A stretch of 64,000 bases of DNA from Sternotherus odoratus (GCA_032164245.1 JAVMKO010000005.1:56839442-56903441), one strand, 5' to 3'; positions 11,531 to 24,509 are shown, counted from the stretch's first letter. The notes: a model not told the origin generated them from the letters alone. Numbers and translations: made by a program.

Positions 11531-13939
11531 AGTCTCTGCTGTGTTCCCTTGTGTTTGTCACTGTGCTAGTTAGGACTCCTGTGCTGGGCCTAGGCTGTAA
11601 CAGGCCCAAACACAGCCTGTGTAGTGGTATTCCCTGCCTCCCATGAGAGGCAGGCTGGCTGCAGTCCTCCAGCCAAGCAGGGCTCTAGGGCCAGCTCCCT
11701 GCTCTTCCTGCTCCCAACCAAGGAGTGTGAACCACCACATCCTGTGATTTATACTGGCGTAACAGAGTAACTGTCCCATTTCACTTGCTCCAGGCACTAT
11801 TCTTCTGAGAATGGCTGTTGCCCTGCTACTCCATTTTTCTCACATCAGCTGATGTGGAGCAGAGGCTTAAAGCCACACTCTTGTTCTGCCAAAGTAGCTG
11901 TATGCTCATGTGTACAGTAGCATAACTACTTCATATTGTCCTGTTCAAGGAAACCCAAATTCCATTGATTCAGTAGTTTTTTCCTGGGCATGCTACACTT
12001 TCTGAACTGACAACAGTGGGCAACCTGCAATCTATTAGAAAAACGAATCCATATGGTTTTACCTTGATATATGAATACTGCCGAATCCCGGCACCATATT
12101 GATCTGCCTGCTTAATTATCTTTTGTAAACAGCACACACAATACAGAATTCCGCATCGTAGATGATAGAAGGGGTTATGCATGGAAACACATATGAATGC
12201 GCTGAAGCCTAGAGCTTAGATTCCTTTAGGGGAACAAGGGTTGGCCAGTTTTAATCTATATGTATATATAAAAAAATACTTCCTGTAGTCTTAGTTCTCA
12301 GATTTATTATTATTTTGGCATTATTAGTTAAGAGAGAGTAATTCATTTTTTGGAACAATCAGAGAGAATGCAGTTTAAATGTTAATAGTTTTTTAACTTC
12401 ACATTATGTGATCCGTTAACATTAATATTTAATTTAATGCAGTCAAAAGATTAATGCCTATGTTTATTTCTAAGAAAGGCAAAGATGCTGCAGGGTAACA
12501 TCTAGCTCTGTTGCACTTTAGAAAACAGCTGAGGAAAATATATTCATGCTGCAATCATACAAATATCCCTTTCTCCCCACCTCCCACTGCCATCTCTCCC
12601 ATTCTTTATTCCTAAAAATAAGCCATAGGGTTTTAATGGGGACACTGATTAAATATTCGGCACTGTAATTTATGCAAAAGCAAATCCCAACAGGAATCAG
12701 GGACTCTGAAAATCTGTTGTGAAATAATTATCCTGAATGACATTGTAGAAATGGTCCATGAGGATGATGTCAATAATACATTACACAAAATCTGTTTGGA
12801 ATAAACCTTGAAAATTACATGATATTCATGGGAACCTGAAATAATTATCAGTAAACAAATTTAATCAGCTTGATGTTATGCATACCACTCAACCTTTAAT
12901 TATCTGATCATCTCAGTTTTAGAAGGCTTTGGGGAATTGAATGACAATACCAAGCTAGAGCTGTAGAAGCTTGTGTGGTGGTTGCTGGACTACCTGATTC
13001 TCTTAATTTTTGCTCATATCTCTTCATTTGCATTCAGTTCTTGATGCCTTAGTGTCTTCAGTGACAGCCACTGATGGTGGCCTGGCTGATTTATTGCTGC
13101 AGTCATTCCCTTGACAAGAAGGCACTTGTTAACAAAAGTCTGAACTTGCTCAACAATGCAGTCATTCTAATTCTTACTATATAATGTGAGGTAGCCAAGC
13201 CCAGGCCTACACATTTCTCATTGTGATATCCAAGGTGTACAGTGGAAACAGAAACCTCATCACAAAATCAAGTGTGGTAGAATGAAGTATTAAATCATCT
13301 CTAGCTTTGTTGACTCATCTTCCTGAGACAGTGAGAGTCGTGGTGCATGCTCAACTGAACTCTGAATCTATATCCAGCATTGTCACTCTGTCAGGCACTC
13401 TGATGCCTAGAATGTCAGTAGAGTCAATGTGAAGTGATGGAAACAGTAACAATTATGGTTGAGAGCTCTCTTTTGCTCAGAATATCACTAGGTTAAATCA
13501 TCGCTGTGATCCGCAGTCTGTTACCATCCAATTGTTAAGTTCCCAGCCATTTGTCTTTACAAATTACACCCATGCGACTTTGGACTGCCCTCTAGCCCAC
13601 TTCAGACACCAGGCATTGCACTCTGCTATTTGGGCTTTTAATCTATTGGTTCCTTGGTTCTTCATGTGCGAAATGTGGGTTATGAGATTTTCCTATTGCA
13701 CTGCAAGGATAAATCTATTAAATGTTTGGGAGATGCTTGTATAGTATGGTGATGAGGAGACACAGACATACCTAGACAGACTGAAAGTGTTACAGGAGTC
13801 TTTGGTTGCCTTCGCTGAAGACTATGGAAGTTTAAGGCTAAAGTATGGTAAGCATTAGATCTGAATAGCAGACACCAATAATGAAAAGGGAATTTCTGAC
13901 TGATGGCAGAGTTGTAGTTTGAGGGGCCTTTTGTCCCTC
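11531..13939. other. No gene; AT-rich block with homeobox-like words at 12280-12930
   Basis: 12280-12930 is dense in TTAAT, TAATTA, AATTATC, ATGCATA and TTTATGCAAA words without an obvious repeat origin. This is compatible with a conserved regulatory element, though that cannot be shown from one sequence. The rest is featureless. Confidence 0.35.
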
Positions 13940-14240
13940 TAACCTACATAGGTTATGTCTATACTGCACACTACATCTGGGTCTGTCGAACCCAGACTTG
14001 TGGACTTGGCCTGTGCTTGAGCATTCACACTGCATTGTAAACCTGGGTTTACAATTGCTGGACCCAGGTCGCACAGCTGTGCTAACATGTCCATATTATA
14101 CCATGCTGACCTCCTGACTCAGGCTTGACCTGTGACCACACTGCAAAATGACATGACTTGAACCCGAGCCACAGTGGGATTCAGACTCTGACCTGCCTCT
14201 CTAGTAAGGTCCAAGGACCTGGATCCTCATGTTTGCTGAG
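13940..14240. repeat. MITE-like repeat, partial
   Basis: Starts with TATGTCTATACTGCACACTA and contains palindromic words such as ACCTGGGTTTACAATTGC, CTGGACCCAGGTCG and CTGGGTCTGTCGAACCCAG. It resembles the 'TGTCTACACTG' class at 25545 and 58548. The right-hand inverted repeat is not clear. Confidence 0.4.
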
Positions 14241-14423
14241 CTGAGTCAGACTGATTTGTGTGTGTACGGAAGAGGGGCCTGGGCTCAAAGTGAGCCAGAG
14301 CCTGGGCTTAGTGTGCAATGAAAACAGATCCCATGGGAAATCATCATCTTCACCAGCTACCCTTCTGATTTACAGCCATGTTGTCTGTCTTTCCTCATCT
14401 CTCTTCATTTTGCTATATTCCTT

Positions 14424-14437
14424 CCCCCCCCCCCCCC
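14424..14437. repeat. Poly(C) run
   Basis: Fourteen consecutive C. Another C run lies at 21368-21380, and mixed C runs lie near 33102-33120. Confidence 0.9.
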
Positions 14438-14463
14438 GCCATATCAGTAATATAAGCTTATAG

Positions 14464-14545
14464 GACCCATTTCTGCCCCAAATTATGCCCAATGCAACTC
14501 TACAGAAATCAGTGGGGCTTGCACTAGGTGTAATTCAGGGCAGAA
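14464..14545. repeat. Short 'GTGTAA..CAGGGCAGAAT' interspersed repeat
   Basis: Reads CAACTCTACAGAAATCAGTG then GGTGTAATTCAGGGCAGAAT, a diverged copy of the same short family as at 4010-4115. Confidence 0.35.
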
Positions 14546-14949
14546 TGTTGTTCTTCCTACAGGTATTTGCCTACCAATGGGATTTTGTAATTTTGTAATG
14601 TTACATGTACAAGCCTTTTTTTTTTGTTCATCATACTGCTTTTGATTCCTCAGCTAACATCTTTTTATATTTTACAAAGCATGTTCCATGTAAAAGATGC
14701 TTTCAATTAGCTTTATTTAAGGGGAAGATCAGAATGGGTATTTCCTATGGTTACATTCTCTCCTAACTAAAGGGAAATTTAAGATTTAACTTAATGGACC
14801 AAATTCCTACCAGGTAGAACTTACTGGAGTCCTGGATTTGACCCAATGTGTCTTGGTGCTGCCAGAGTCCCTGATGAGTCCATGCAGTTAGAGGTGGGTG
14901 TATATGAAAAAGCCCCTGCCCCCGCTACCCCCCCCTGCTGTGGAAAGTT

Positions 14950-15200
14950 TACATGAAAATGAATTGTGTGTTTTTTATTTCAGTGAAAATTTTTGATTTA
15001 CTATCCAAAATCTGTCATTTTTCAGTTTTTGGCAATCACAGCTTTTGTGATTTTCATTTTCTGTCATTTTCAACCAGATTTTGTGTTTTGGTTTTCTGAT
15101 GAAATTGTAGGGAAAGAAGATACTTTCAGAGAAAATATTTTGGATTAAAATCCAATTTCTCATTTTAAAAAAATTGACAGAAAAATGTCAACCAGCCCCA
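14950..15200. repeat. GAAAATTT-rich interspersed repeat, copy 2
   Basis: Repeated TTTTCATTTTCTGTCATTTT, GAAAATATTTTGG and TTGACAGAAAAATG words end in CAACCAGCCCC. Same character as copy 1 at 4560. Confidence 0.4.
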
Positions 15201-16848
15201 CCTGCAGTACTCCTTATATTTAACTTAGTTGAAAATAAATTCATAAATAATATCTTGTGATGGATATTTCATAATAGGCAGAGGCATGGGGAAAGGAATT
15301 GGATGACTCGGGGACTGATACTGCAAAGCCATCCGATTTTGAGCACCCTATTGATTGTAAGGTGACTGGCCTAACGCTCAAAAGTAGTGGAAGGCAGGTG
15401 GACAGCACATGAGGCCCCTGTTTACATTATGACAGGGAGAAGAGTGGTAGGTCCCAGAGGAGAAAGAGTGGGGAGATGAAAGAGGCAGAGAAAAATGAAC
15501 TCCGTCTTATTGATCTTTGACTCCTCAGTGTTAGAAGAAGAAGGAGCAGGTTCACCCAGAGCCAGATTTGAGTATGGGCTTCTTTGTTGCGATACTTGTT
15601 CCCTGGATCCAATTGTCAAGTAAGCACTGGATTAGTTACAGCACACTCTTTTTATCTAAGTTAGTATGTAAATGCCTACATTTGCTACACCACCTCCCAA
15701 ACCCTTATTTAGTAATATGAATGCCCATACTATGATTATACCCTCCCCTATTTACAGCATTATGCATATTGTACAGACATTCTTACCTTGAAAATACATT
15801 TCTTTGCAGTAATTGTAGACACAAGTTTCCTTAATTTGCAGTTCACAGGGGAGGGAGGAAGGGACCTGAGCTCATTTATGTAGCAGGGAAAGGTAGGGAG
15901 GAGAAGATAATACTGCTCTACACAAATAGTACCTTTTAGCTCACCACATTCCTTATGCAGCTGGGAGCTTATCTATCCCCAACAAGCTGAAAGGGAGGGC
16001 AAGGGATGACACTTACCTATCAAAGGAAGAAATGGTGCCTGCCTGTGACTTTACTCCCTAATACTGTACCAGCGGTTTCCCAGGTCTCTACTTCACCCTT
16101 ACATATCCCAGCCTCCAGGTTGACAGTAATGTATGCATCTACTACCAGTGACGAGGTGCTTCCCAAACCCAAACTTCTGATGCCACACATTAAAGATGGT
16201 TTCATGTTGGTGATGGGAAGACCTCAGTGTATACTTTTGATCTGAGAATAGTTTTGGGATCCTTTTGTTTTAAGGAAAAATATTATGTCAATGTAAGACT
16301 ATCTTCTTGCTCAATTGATCTCTTCCCCATGTGACTTCAGAGTCATGGTTGCTCACTATAGTGATATGTGACTTAAAAAATTCCTGCTGGTGCTGATGAG
16401 AAGGATCTCTTGCATAATTTCACAATTTTTAACCATGTTCTGTTTGTACCTGCCTAGCCTGCTGCAGCTGATAGAGTTGAACACATGTCTCTGAGGACAC
16501 AATTTGAAGACTATAGAGCTGCCTAGGTGGAATGAGGGCAGAATTTGCTATAAAGATCTTTATTTGGGTTTTGGATCCCAGGGTGAGATTACAGTTTGGG
16601 GGAAAAAACCCACCTATCTTTTAATTTGCAAATTGAACACATTTGATGAGAATTCAATTCTGCCCACAGATCTAAAAGCACATTGTGAAGGCTTTCTGCA
16701 ACAGAATAGATTAGAAACTTGATTATCTGTAAAATGTAGATGCTACAGAAAGCGGCAACAGTCTTAGAAAGATCTTAAAATCATAGATTTTTTTTTTCTT
16801 GACTCCAGGTTGGCTGGTTTGAATGTTCGTCTCTCATAGTGAGAAGCA
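15201..16848. other. No recognisable feature
   Basis: No repeat or gene recognised. Short chance frames only, the longest 79 codons at 16006-16245. Confidence 0.4.
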
Positions 16849-16990
16849 CCACAAATTAGGGTGACCAGATGTCCTGATTTTATAGGGACAGTCCTGATAT
16901 TTGGGGCTTTTTCTTATAGAGGCTCCTATTACCCCCCCCCCCCCCCATCCTGATTTTTCACACTTGCTATCTGGTCACCCTGCCCCAAAT
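16849..16990. mobile_element. hAT-type MITE (TAGGGTGACCAG family), copy 1
   Basis: The element at 16857-16982 begins TAGGGTGACCAG and ends CTGGTCACCCTG, so the terminal inverted repeats are about 12 bp. The flanks are CCACAAAT (16849-16856) and CCCCAAAT (16983-16990), an 8-bp target duplication with one change, as hAT transposases make. It contains a 15-C run. No coding capacity. Two further copies lie at 23539 and 59187. Confidence 0.85.
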
Positions 16991-17995
16991 TATCAGACAA
17001 AAGCTACTGAGGCAAAGTGGAGGAAACTGGAAAAATCAAAATGCTATAGAAATAGATTTCTGCAGCACATCATCTCATAGAAACTGAAACTGATTTTTTT
17101 TTCCACTTTGAAGAAAAAGATACAGATACTGCAAAAAGAAGTGCAAGGAATACATTATCTTCCTGTTGTTGTAAAGATTATCTTCTTGTAGTTTGTCTTG
17201 CAAAAACAAAAACCCAAAGTGATTACAAAACCCTAGCACCTGAATTGGATAATTTATTCCACCAAGTAAAATGTATGTGGATACATAGGTAGGTTTTAAT
17301 GAGTCTCAAGGAGCAGGTTCTTTCATAGAGAAACTGGCAGAAAAGAGAGTTCCTCTTGCTGCTTGGAATTTATGCTATTATACCCCCATGCTCTGTGCCA
17401 ACAGAGTTATAGAAAACAACTTGTTCAACAAGTGTCTGGTGTGTCTGCTGTAGCTGAATCTACTGACTGGGTTTTGGTATTCAAGGCTGTAGCACTAATT
17501 AGGCTACACAGGGAACAGTTCTGTATCATATGTACAGGCCATCCAGTGTCTGACTGAATTTGAACTTAGGAAAACAATGCAGTTGACATTAACAGCATTT
17601 GATTGGTACTGAATTGATTTAATAAACAGATGTTAAGGTTTACCTGATAACGATGCATTACTATTCAGATCCCACCTCCCCCTGCACTCCAAACTGATAG
17701 GGTTGCAGTTATTCTAAGCATTAATTAGTTTATGCTCCATCATTCATACAGAGGAGAATGTAAATGGTGCTATTAACTACAGAATCTTTCTGTTATAAAA
17801 TTAATTTGTTCTATTAAGCAAAAAAAAAAAAAAACCAAATCACACAGGCTAAGATAAAAAATAATTGCATTTTATATACATGTGGAAATGCAATCACTTG
17901 TGTTTTTTCTTCATACACTGGGAAATACAGTATTTAACATAGCACATGGTGGCTGGATATTTAAACATTTGGTCATGGGTCAGCATCTTACCCAA
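16991..17995. other. No recognisable feature
   Basis: AT-rich, with an A run at 17820-17834. No gene or repeat recognised. Confidence 0.4.
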
Positions 17996-19157
17996 GAACA
18001 TAAGAATCGCCGTACTGGGTCAGAGCAAAGGTCCATCCAGCCCAGTATCTTGTCTACTGTTAGTGGCCAATGCCAGCTGCCCAAGAGTGAGTGAATCTAA
18101 CAGGTAATGGTCAAGTGATTTCTCTCTTGAAATCCATTACCCCCCTCTGACAAACAGAGGCTAGGGACACCATTCCATACCCATTCTGGCTAATAGCCAT
18201 TAATGGACTTAACCTCCATGAATTTATCCAGTTCTCTTTTAAACCCTATTATATTCCTAGCCTTCACAACCTTCTCAGGCAAGGAGTTCCACAGGTTGAC
18301 TGTGCACTGTGTGAAGAAGAACTTCATTTTATATGTTTTAAACCTGCTGCCCATTAATTTCATTTGGTGGCTCTTACTTCTTATATTATGGGAACAAGTA
18401 AATAACTTTTCCTTATTCACTTTCTCTACACCATTCATAATTTTATATACTTGTATCATATCCCCCGTCTCCTCTTTTTAAAACTGAAAAGTCCTACCCG
18501 CTTTAATCTCTCCTCATATGGGACCTGTTCCAAACCCCTAATCATTTTAGATGCGCTTCTCTGAACCTTTTCTAATGCCAGTATATCCTTTTTGAGATGA
18601 GGAGACCACATCTGTATGCAGTATTCAAGATGTGGGCGCAGCATGGATTCATATAAAGGCAATAATATATTCTCCGTCTTATTCTCTATCGCAGTGGTTC
18701 TCAAACTTGTTGAGACCGTGACCCGTTTTTGTTCTCTGGCGGCGCGGCGTGACCCTTGCATGTCCACCAAAAAGCCACCGAATTGAATACTTCGCATTTG
18801 GCGGCTATTTTCGGCGGACATGCCGAGCGCTTCTGAGAGTGCTTGGTATGTCCACCGAAAAGCTGTCAAATGCGGAAATAATCAATTTGGCAGCTTTTCG
18901 GTGGCAGCAGGAGCTCGGGACCCCCCGGGCAGCGCTCGGCGACCCCCCCGGGGGGTCATGACCCCCAGTTTGAGAAACCCTGCTCTATCCCTTTTTTAAT
19001 GATTCTTAACATCCTGTTTGCTTTTTTTGACTGCCGCTGCACACTGCGTGGATATCTTTAGAGAACTAGCCACGATGACTCTAAAATCTTTTTCCTGATT
19101 AGTTGTAGCTAAATTAGCCCCATCATATTGTATGTATAGTTGGGGTTATTTTTTCCA
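17996..19157 (-). mobile_element. CR1-type LINE, 5'-truncated, minus strand
   Basis: The 3' end is at the left: AGAACATAAGAA on the plus strand, i.e. a TTCTTATGTTCT tail. Then come the inverted 3' UTR words GTACTGGGTCAG and CCATCCAGCCCAGTATCTTG. The minus-strand frame at 18190-18459 is the C-terminus of the CR1 reverse-transcriptase ORF (residues such as IQVYKIMNGVEKV and FFTQCTVNLWNSLPEKVV). The minus-strand frame around 18456-18690 holds the preceding part (LRPHLEYCIQMWSPHLKKDI, KMIRGLEQVPYEERL). Diverged and interrupted by the hAT element at 18692-18982. The frame reading through both is an artefact of that insertion. Confidence 0.9.
18684..18990. mobile_element. hAT-type MITE inserted in the CR1
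   Basis: The element at 18692-18982 starts CAGTGGTTCTCAAACT and ends AGTTTGAGAAACCCTG (14 of 16 terminal bases complementary). The flanks are CTCTATCG (18684-18691) and CTCTATCC (18983-18990), an 8-bp duplication with one mismatch. The interior is GC-rich with several 'TGTCC(A/G)CCGAAAAGC' words, also present in the element at 35228, so the two are related. Confidence 0.9.
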
Positions 19158-22100
19158 ATGGTTTGACAGAGCTAGAATCCACTGACTGTCTTGGTGCTGT
19201 GGCCTTGTTGTCCCAACCTTTTGAGAAGGTGGTGGAATAGCCGGACCAATGTAGTTTGGAGGTACTGGCTATAGACAATCCTGCTTATAGACCATCTTGG
19301 TTAATAGGGTAAGAGCATGTTGAGAGCTTGTTGTTGGCTTGCTTTGTGTGATTTGCCATTGTTTTAGTTGTGTGAACCTACAGCATGTGGTTATGTTTGT
19401 TTTACAAATTGTTAAATAAAGAAGTGAATACAGGAGACAAAAGGGTGCTGAACTCCAAGTTCTGAACCCTCTCCCCTTCCACGAGCTCCACAATGGTCCA
19501 TGTTTTGTGGCTTGATCATATGGGCTCAAACTGGAACAATGAACCTAATCCACCTCCATATTCTGCAGGAGGTCACATTTGAGAATGTACCAAAACCATG
19601 GCTCAGGTACCTTTCTAAGGGTTAAGTTCCAGTCTTTCATGTTTTATTCCACAACTCTGTAGTGCCAATCAGATTACCTCACTCCAGCATACTTGCTATT
19701 TTTCTTCATTATTTTGTATCCTGCAGCAGCAGTGGAGCCTGATTGTACGAACTGATTGCCTTAGTTGGTGTCGTGGGATAACAAGCTAAAATTAAGGCTG
19801 GAAAAGGACAGCTGATTTTGAATACATGTAAAGCAGCAAAATCTGCCCAATTTTCAGGGGCTAAATCATTTGGTCAAACAGTGACTGCATTAAAATTTCT
19901 GTGAGCTGTCTAATCTATCTGGCCCCGTACGTATTACACTAGGTGATGCCTGGGTACCCTCGTAAGCCAAACACACATCATCCTTGTCAGAGCCAAACAT
20001 GAAATAAAGATAAAATATAGCCTGAAAATATTTCTCTTTCAAATCAAGGGATAAGACAAACCATCGTTTTTTATGCCCAAAAAGGAAGCAGTGAGGGCCA
20101 TGTGAGCAAGTGGAGTTCCCACAATGCTCCAGACAGAGTGCACAAACACTGAATATGGCTTGCACTTGTCCCCATCCTAGGGTCTGGCTTCAATGTTAAC
20201 TTAAATTGCCACAGCACATCAACCTCATGCTGGCTGCGTCTCTATGCAGGATTGCAGCACCTGATAGCCAGGTGACTCTAAGAGTACAATATTATGTAGG
20301 GGCTGAGAACCAGACATCTTGTTATAGTCTGTCTTAAAAAGTTTTTATAGGAACTTTTGAAAATTGCTTTTATAATAGTCCAGGAGGGTTTGGAACGTCT
20401 CTCCTACTCAGCAGGAAAGTGTTTTACTCCCAGCTTTAAAAATAATAGTTTCCTTAACTGATTTTATTTGTTCTCTTCTTTCTAAAGCATGGAGAAGCCC
20501 CTGCCCGCAGTGCATATTTTTCCCTGTCAGTACTTCTGCTTTGGCAGGAGACCGGGAACAGGAAGCCTTCAGCCATCCATTTCTTCTGTTCTTCCGTTTT
20601 CATAGATATAAATGGGCCCTCTGGCTTGGGAACTAGGAGGATTTCAAGAGTGGAGGGGGAGCCAACCGAGTCTCACTGAGAGCTTCTACCCCTCCCACCA
20701 GTCTCACCCTCCTGGAGCCCCTTCCTCCCCACTCCACACACTCTTCTTACCTTATTCTCCCTGCTGACAAGCCCAAAGCTCTTGGCTTCCTGCTTTCCAG
20801 ACCTGGTGGGTCCCTGGCACCAAGAGAAGCCTGAGCCAACAGGTGTGGGCCCAGCTGCTGGCATGTGGCTCAATGCAGAGTGGGACCTGTATGCCGGCCA
20901 ACTGGGCCAGGTCATGGTGTGCTCTCCCCTAGACAAATTTTAAAGGGGAAGGGGGGTGTGGGGGGGGAGTGGCCTTTCGGGCTCTGGAAGAAGAGGAGGG
21001 GCCAAAGTCAAAGTAATGGAGGAATTAATACTTAAAATATCCTGCAGAGAGCACCTATGTTTCTTTCCTTTAAAAGTGGGGGGAGGGGGGAGAGAGGTGC
21101 CATAGCCCCTGACCCCTGGTTACAGCCTCAGTGCCCTCTGGCATTCCCACCCACCTCTGTCACCCTCAATAGGCTGCCTCACTGCCTCCTCCTCTGTTAG
21201 ACTTCTCCAGCTTTTCCCCTCCCTGTGACCTTCTTCAGTCTTCCTTGGAAAGTCTCCCTTCCCATGACCCTTCCTTGTGAGTGCACTGGGTCCATCAGTG
21301 TATCCTCTGAGTGAACAGACACCACAGCTTTCAAGGAAGATCATCTGTTGGTCTACTTTCAGCCAAGCCCCCCCCCCCCCTTCATCATCTTAGAAAATCT
21401 TGCAGGGTATCTGTGGCTCTTCTTACCGCTTACTTCACTTATCAAAATACAGCAACCAGAGCTCATCTCAAGCTGCAAAATTTGGATCCAAATTTTGAGT
21501 GTCCCAAAGTTCGGAGGTGTTTGATTCTAGGGCTTTGATGTGTCCCATTGTATAATTCAACTCTGTGCTTGGATTTTAAATTACCAAAGTTAAGAGGTGA
21601 GCATTGGATCTGGGGTTGGGGCTTACATGTGACCCCAGGACAGTGGATTCAATGTGTGTGTGTAATTGAAACTTCTGAAGTTGTATGTGAAATAGGAATT
21701 GGCTCCAGGCCTAATCTCCTTAGCATCTCTTTTTGTATCAGTCTGCTGGTGACAGACTGAAATATACTGCTTTGGTCAAGACAGAGCCAGAGATATTGTT
21801 GTCCCTCTCATGTGATTTATGTTAAGGCTCATATGCAGAGTAACAGTCTGACGCGAACGTAAATCATCCATGCTAGGAAACCCACCACCGTCTAATAGTC
21901 ACTGTATGGCCTGCAGTTAACTCTTTCAGTCCTGGTATTCTTTTACCCTTACTGGACTGATTGAATGAATAGAAGCACTCACACAGGAGTGGGGCCAGAT
22001 TGTACCAGACAGGCGCGAGTCTGCGGTAAGGGCAATCCAAAGCTGCAGTTTTCCAGAGATTGACATACAAATGTAAATTGACTTGCTGTATTACCCCTTA

Positions 22101-22489
22101 GGAAGCGGCTCCCTGCTATGTGTGAACCCATTCTGGTGTGGAAAAAGGGGTAAGGTCATGATCTCCTTCAAGTTGACTACCAGTAGAGGTAGGAAAAGTC
22201 TTATGTCCCTCATTCCCATTGTAAGGACCAGATACTACATCGTCCATCATAGGAGAATCACTGATTTTGCCTTTCTTACTGAATTAATTATTCTGGAAGT
22301 GAATCGCCTGGAATTACTCTTATGTTGTTTTATCTATAATTTGGATAAGATGCATTGACTCTCTATAATTAGATTAATATTATTGTTATACTGAAAGATG
22401 TTAATGGCTGCTATCAGGTGATGCGATCTCAGGCCTCTAGGTTTGTGCCAAGCACTCTTTCAGGCTCAACAGAACAAGTGAGCAGCCCC
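19158..22489. other. No recognisable gene or repeat
   Basis: Long stretch with only short chance frames. 20640-21130 is GC- and purine-richer with G runs, but no exon signature. C13 run at 21368-21380. Confidence 0.4.
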
Positions 22490-22920
22490 TTTATGAAAAA
22501 ACAGCTGCAGAGAACCAGTGGGACTGGTTGCATGGCAAGTTAATGCTAACCCAGTAGGATTTTCTTGGGGCTAGAGGATATTGGCTGCAGGCTGTGTGTG
22601 TTGCATGCAGAAAGCCAGAAAAAACTGGCAGGGTGTGACCCTGACAGAGAGAGATTTTCTTGGATATAGATACATCCATAGAATTTAAACGGTAATAAGA
22701 CAGCACTTTCCTTCCTATGACTAGAGGGATGTTAATGGGCCACCTTACCCTGAATGGTCCCTTGAAATATGTGTTCACTACCTATTCTAAGCAATGTCTT
22801 CCACCTCGTATTTAGCAGTGATACTCTGAAATAGTTTTCCAGACCTGAAGTTGGTCCAATAAAATATATTATTTGACCCCTCTTGTCTCTCTGGGACTAA
22901 CAAGGCTACAAGAACACTCT
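22490..22920 (+). mobile_element. Short retroelement family B, plus strand
   Basis: Shares ordered words with the minus-strand copy at 43917-44485: ACTAGAGGGATGTTAATGGG, CCCTGAATGGTCCCTTG, 'TATTTAGCAGTGATACTCTG', CCAGACCTGAAG, TTGGTCCAATAAAATATATT and CTCTTGTCTCTCTGGGACTA. It ends in ACTAACAAGGCTACAAGAAC, close to the family-A 3' end. No coding frame. The left limit is approximate. Class unproven; the shared tail suggests one retrotransposition machinery for both families. Confidence 0.65.
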
Positions 22921-23530
22921 TTAAAATTAGTCATGTGTAATCACCAATGAGCCTTTCATTGTGAAAGATCTCATATGACGAGGTTGACAGACTCAGGATC
23001 TGTGTGCTCTGAGTCGGAAGGAGACTTGTTATGTATTTAATAAAGAGGGTTATGGCTTAAACTTTATATGCCTGGTCTCACTCTGGATTCCTGAAGTACA
23101 GAGGCTGTAGAATACTAACAATGAAGATACTCTTAGCTGCCTAACCATGCTAGGAAACATGACGTTTTCTCCCTCTTTGCAATATACAGTAATTAGCACA
23201 AAATGATGGCACATAGACAAAGAATAATAGTAACTGGTGCTAAGTGCTTACTGCAAAAATAGAGTTTGTGAAAATTTGTTCAGTTTCTGAACAACTTTTT
23301 GGTTGGACCCTGTTTGTGTCCTTATTAGTGATGATTTACAAACATTTGCAAAAATGGGTTTTTGTTCAAACAAGTGTATAGGGAATGGTGGTTCTTTGTA
23401 TGAATTGCCTAATTTATGTGCCAATAAGCATGTTTGCTATATGTTACTCAGTATTCATAATTTGTCTTGCATTCTTCTCTCTTTGACACTGTCCAGTCAT
23501 TCAATCAGGGAGAAAATACCAATACTGTGT
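22921..23530. other. No recognisable feature
   Basis: AT-rich, no gene or repeat recognised. Confidence 0.4.
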
Positions 23531-23668
23531 GACTTAGATAGGGTAGCCAGACAGCAAGTGTGAAAAATTGGGATGGGGGTGGGGGTAATAGGACCCTATA
23601 TAAGAAAAAGACTCAAAAATCAGGACTGTCCCCATAAAATTGGGATATCTGGTCACCCTAGACTTAGA
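23531..23668. mobile_element. hAT-type MITE (TAGGGTGACCAG family), copy 2
   Basis: The element at 23539-23660 (122 bp) starts TAGGGTAGCCAG and ends CTGGTCACCCTA. It is flanked by a perfect 8-bp duplication, GACTTAGA, at 23531-23538 and 23661-23668. Orientation is opposite to the copy at 16857. No coding sequence. Confidence 0.92.
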
Positions 23669-24061
23669 TGCCCAATTGCCGACCATATTTTCACAAACTG
23701 CTGAAGTGAACTGCTGCTGTTTGCAGAAATTGTTTATATAAACTATTCAGCGAAGTCCTATAACTAATATATTTGCAGAAAGTGGGATCAGCTTGCCAAT
23801 GATCCATGAACAGAACAAGGGACTTAATTTGTTGAATACTTATTCATAATGAATCAATCGACCAGTTCAAATAATAATAGTACCTAAAAATTCCCAGGCA
23901 GTTTTACAGTAGGCTTCTTCTTTTCCTGATCCAGATTGTTTTGGAGTTGTTGTGTGGCTTTAAAAACTTGCTTTTTCCATCCCAGAGGTGACTGTATCTC
24001 AGGGCTGGTTATATGGTATGTATGTATATAGTCTTATAAAGACTTCAGTCCGGCAAATAAG

Positions 24062-24178
24062 TACTCGCTTACTCTTGTGCTTAACTTTATTGTTGTGAGT
24101 AGTCCTTTTGAAATAATTGAAATCATACTCATTATAATAATGTTAAATATGTGTATGAGGGTTTGCAGGATCAGGGCC
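24062..24178. repeat. Palindromic 'GTGCTTAA..ACTACTC' repeat
   Basis: Carries TTGTGCTTAACTTTAT, TGAGTAGTCCTTTTGAAAT and TTTGCAGGATCAGGGCC. Related words occur at 26370-26430 and on both sides of the SINE at 28846-29077. I know this as a common sauropsid repeat; class uncertain. Confidence 0.5.
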
Positions 24179-24509
24179 AGTTGGTAGAAAATATTTAGGG
24201 ACCTTTCAAGGCTGAGTGGTGCTGTACAATTTGCACATAGCAGTAAAGGCAGTATTAGGTCATTAGTATAATCGTCATTACATGTTCTTTATAACTAATA
24301 AAGTATTTTGAGTACATATTTCCCTTTTAAGCCTTGCTTCATATGCACATCACATTTTTCTAAAAAAGCACAGTATGACCAAGTAGTCCAATGAAATGGA
24401 ATTGATGGACTGTGAGGATGAACAGTGCCTGATGCATTGGAAATGGGTTCAAATGCAACACATCTATATGAAACCGTGGGCGCCATGCAAGCAGTTAATA
24501 TAGCAAAGA

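Noticed and set aside
18456..18869. 137-codon minus-strand frame as a single protein
   Set aside because: The N-terminal half is hAT MITE sequence and the C-terminal half is CR1; the fusion is a by-product of the insertion at 18692-18982.
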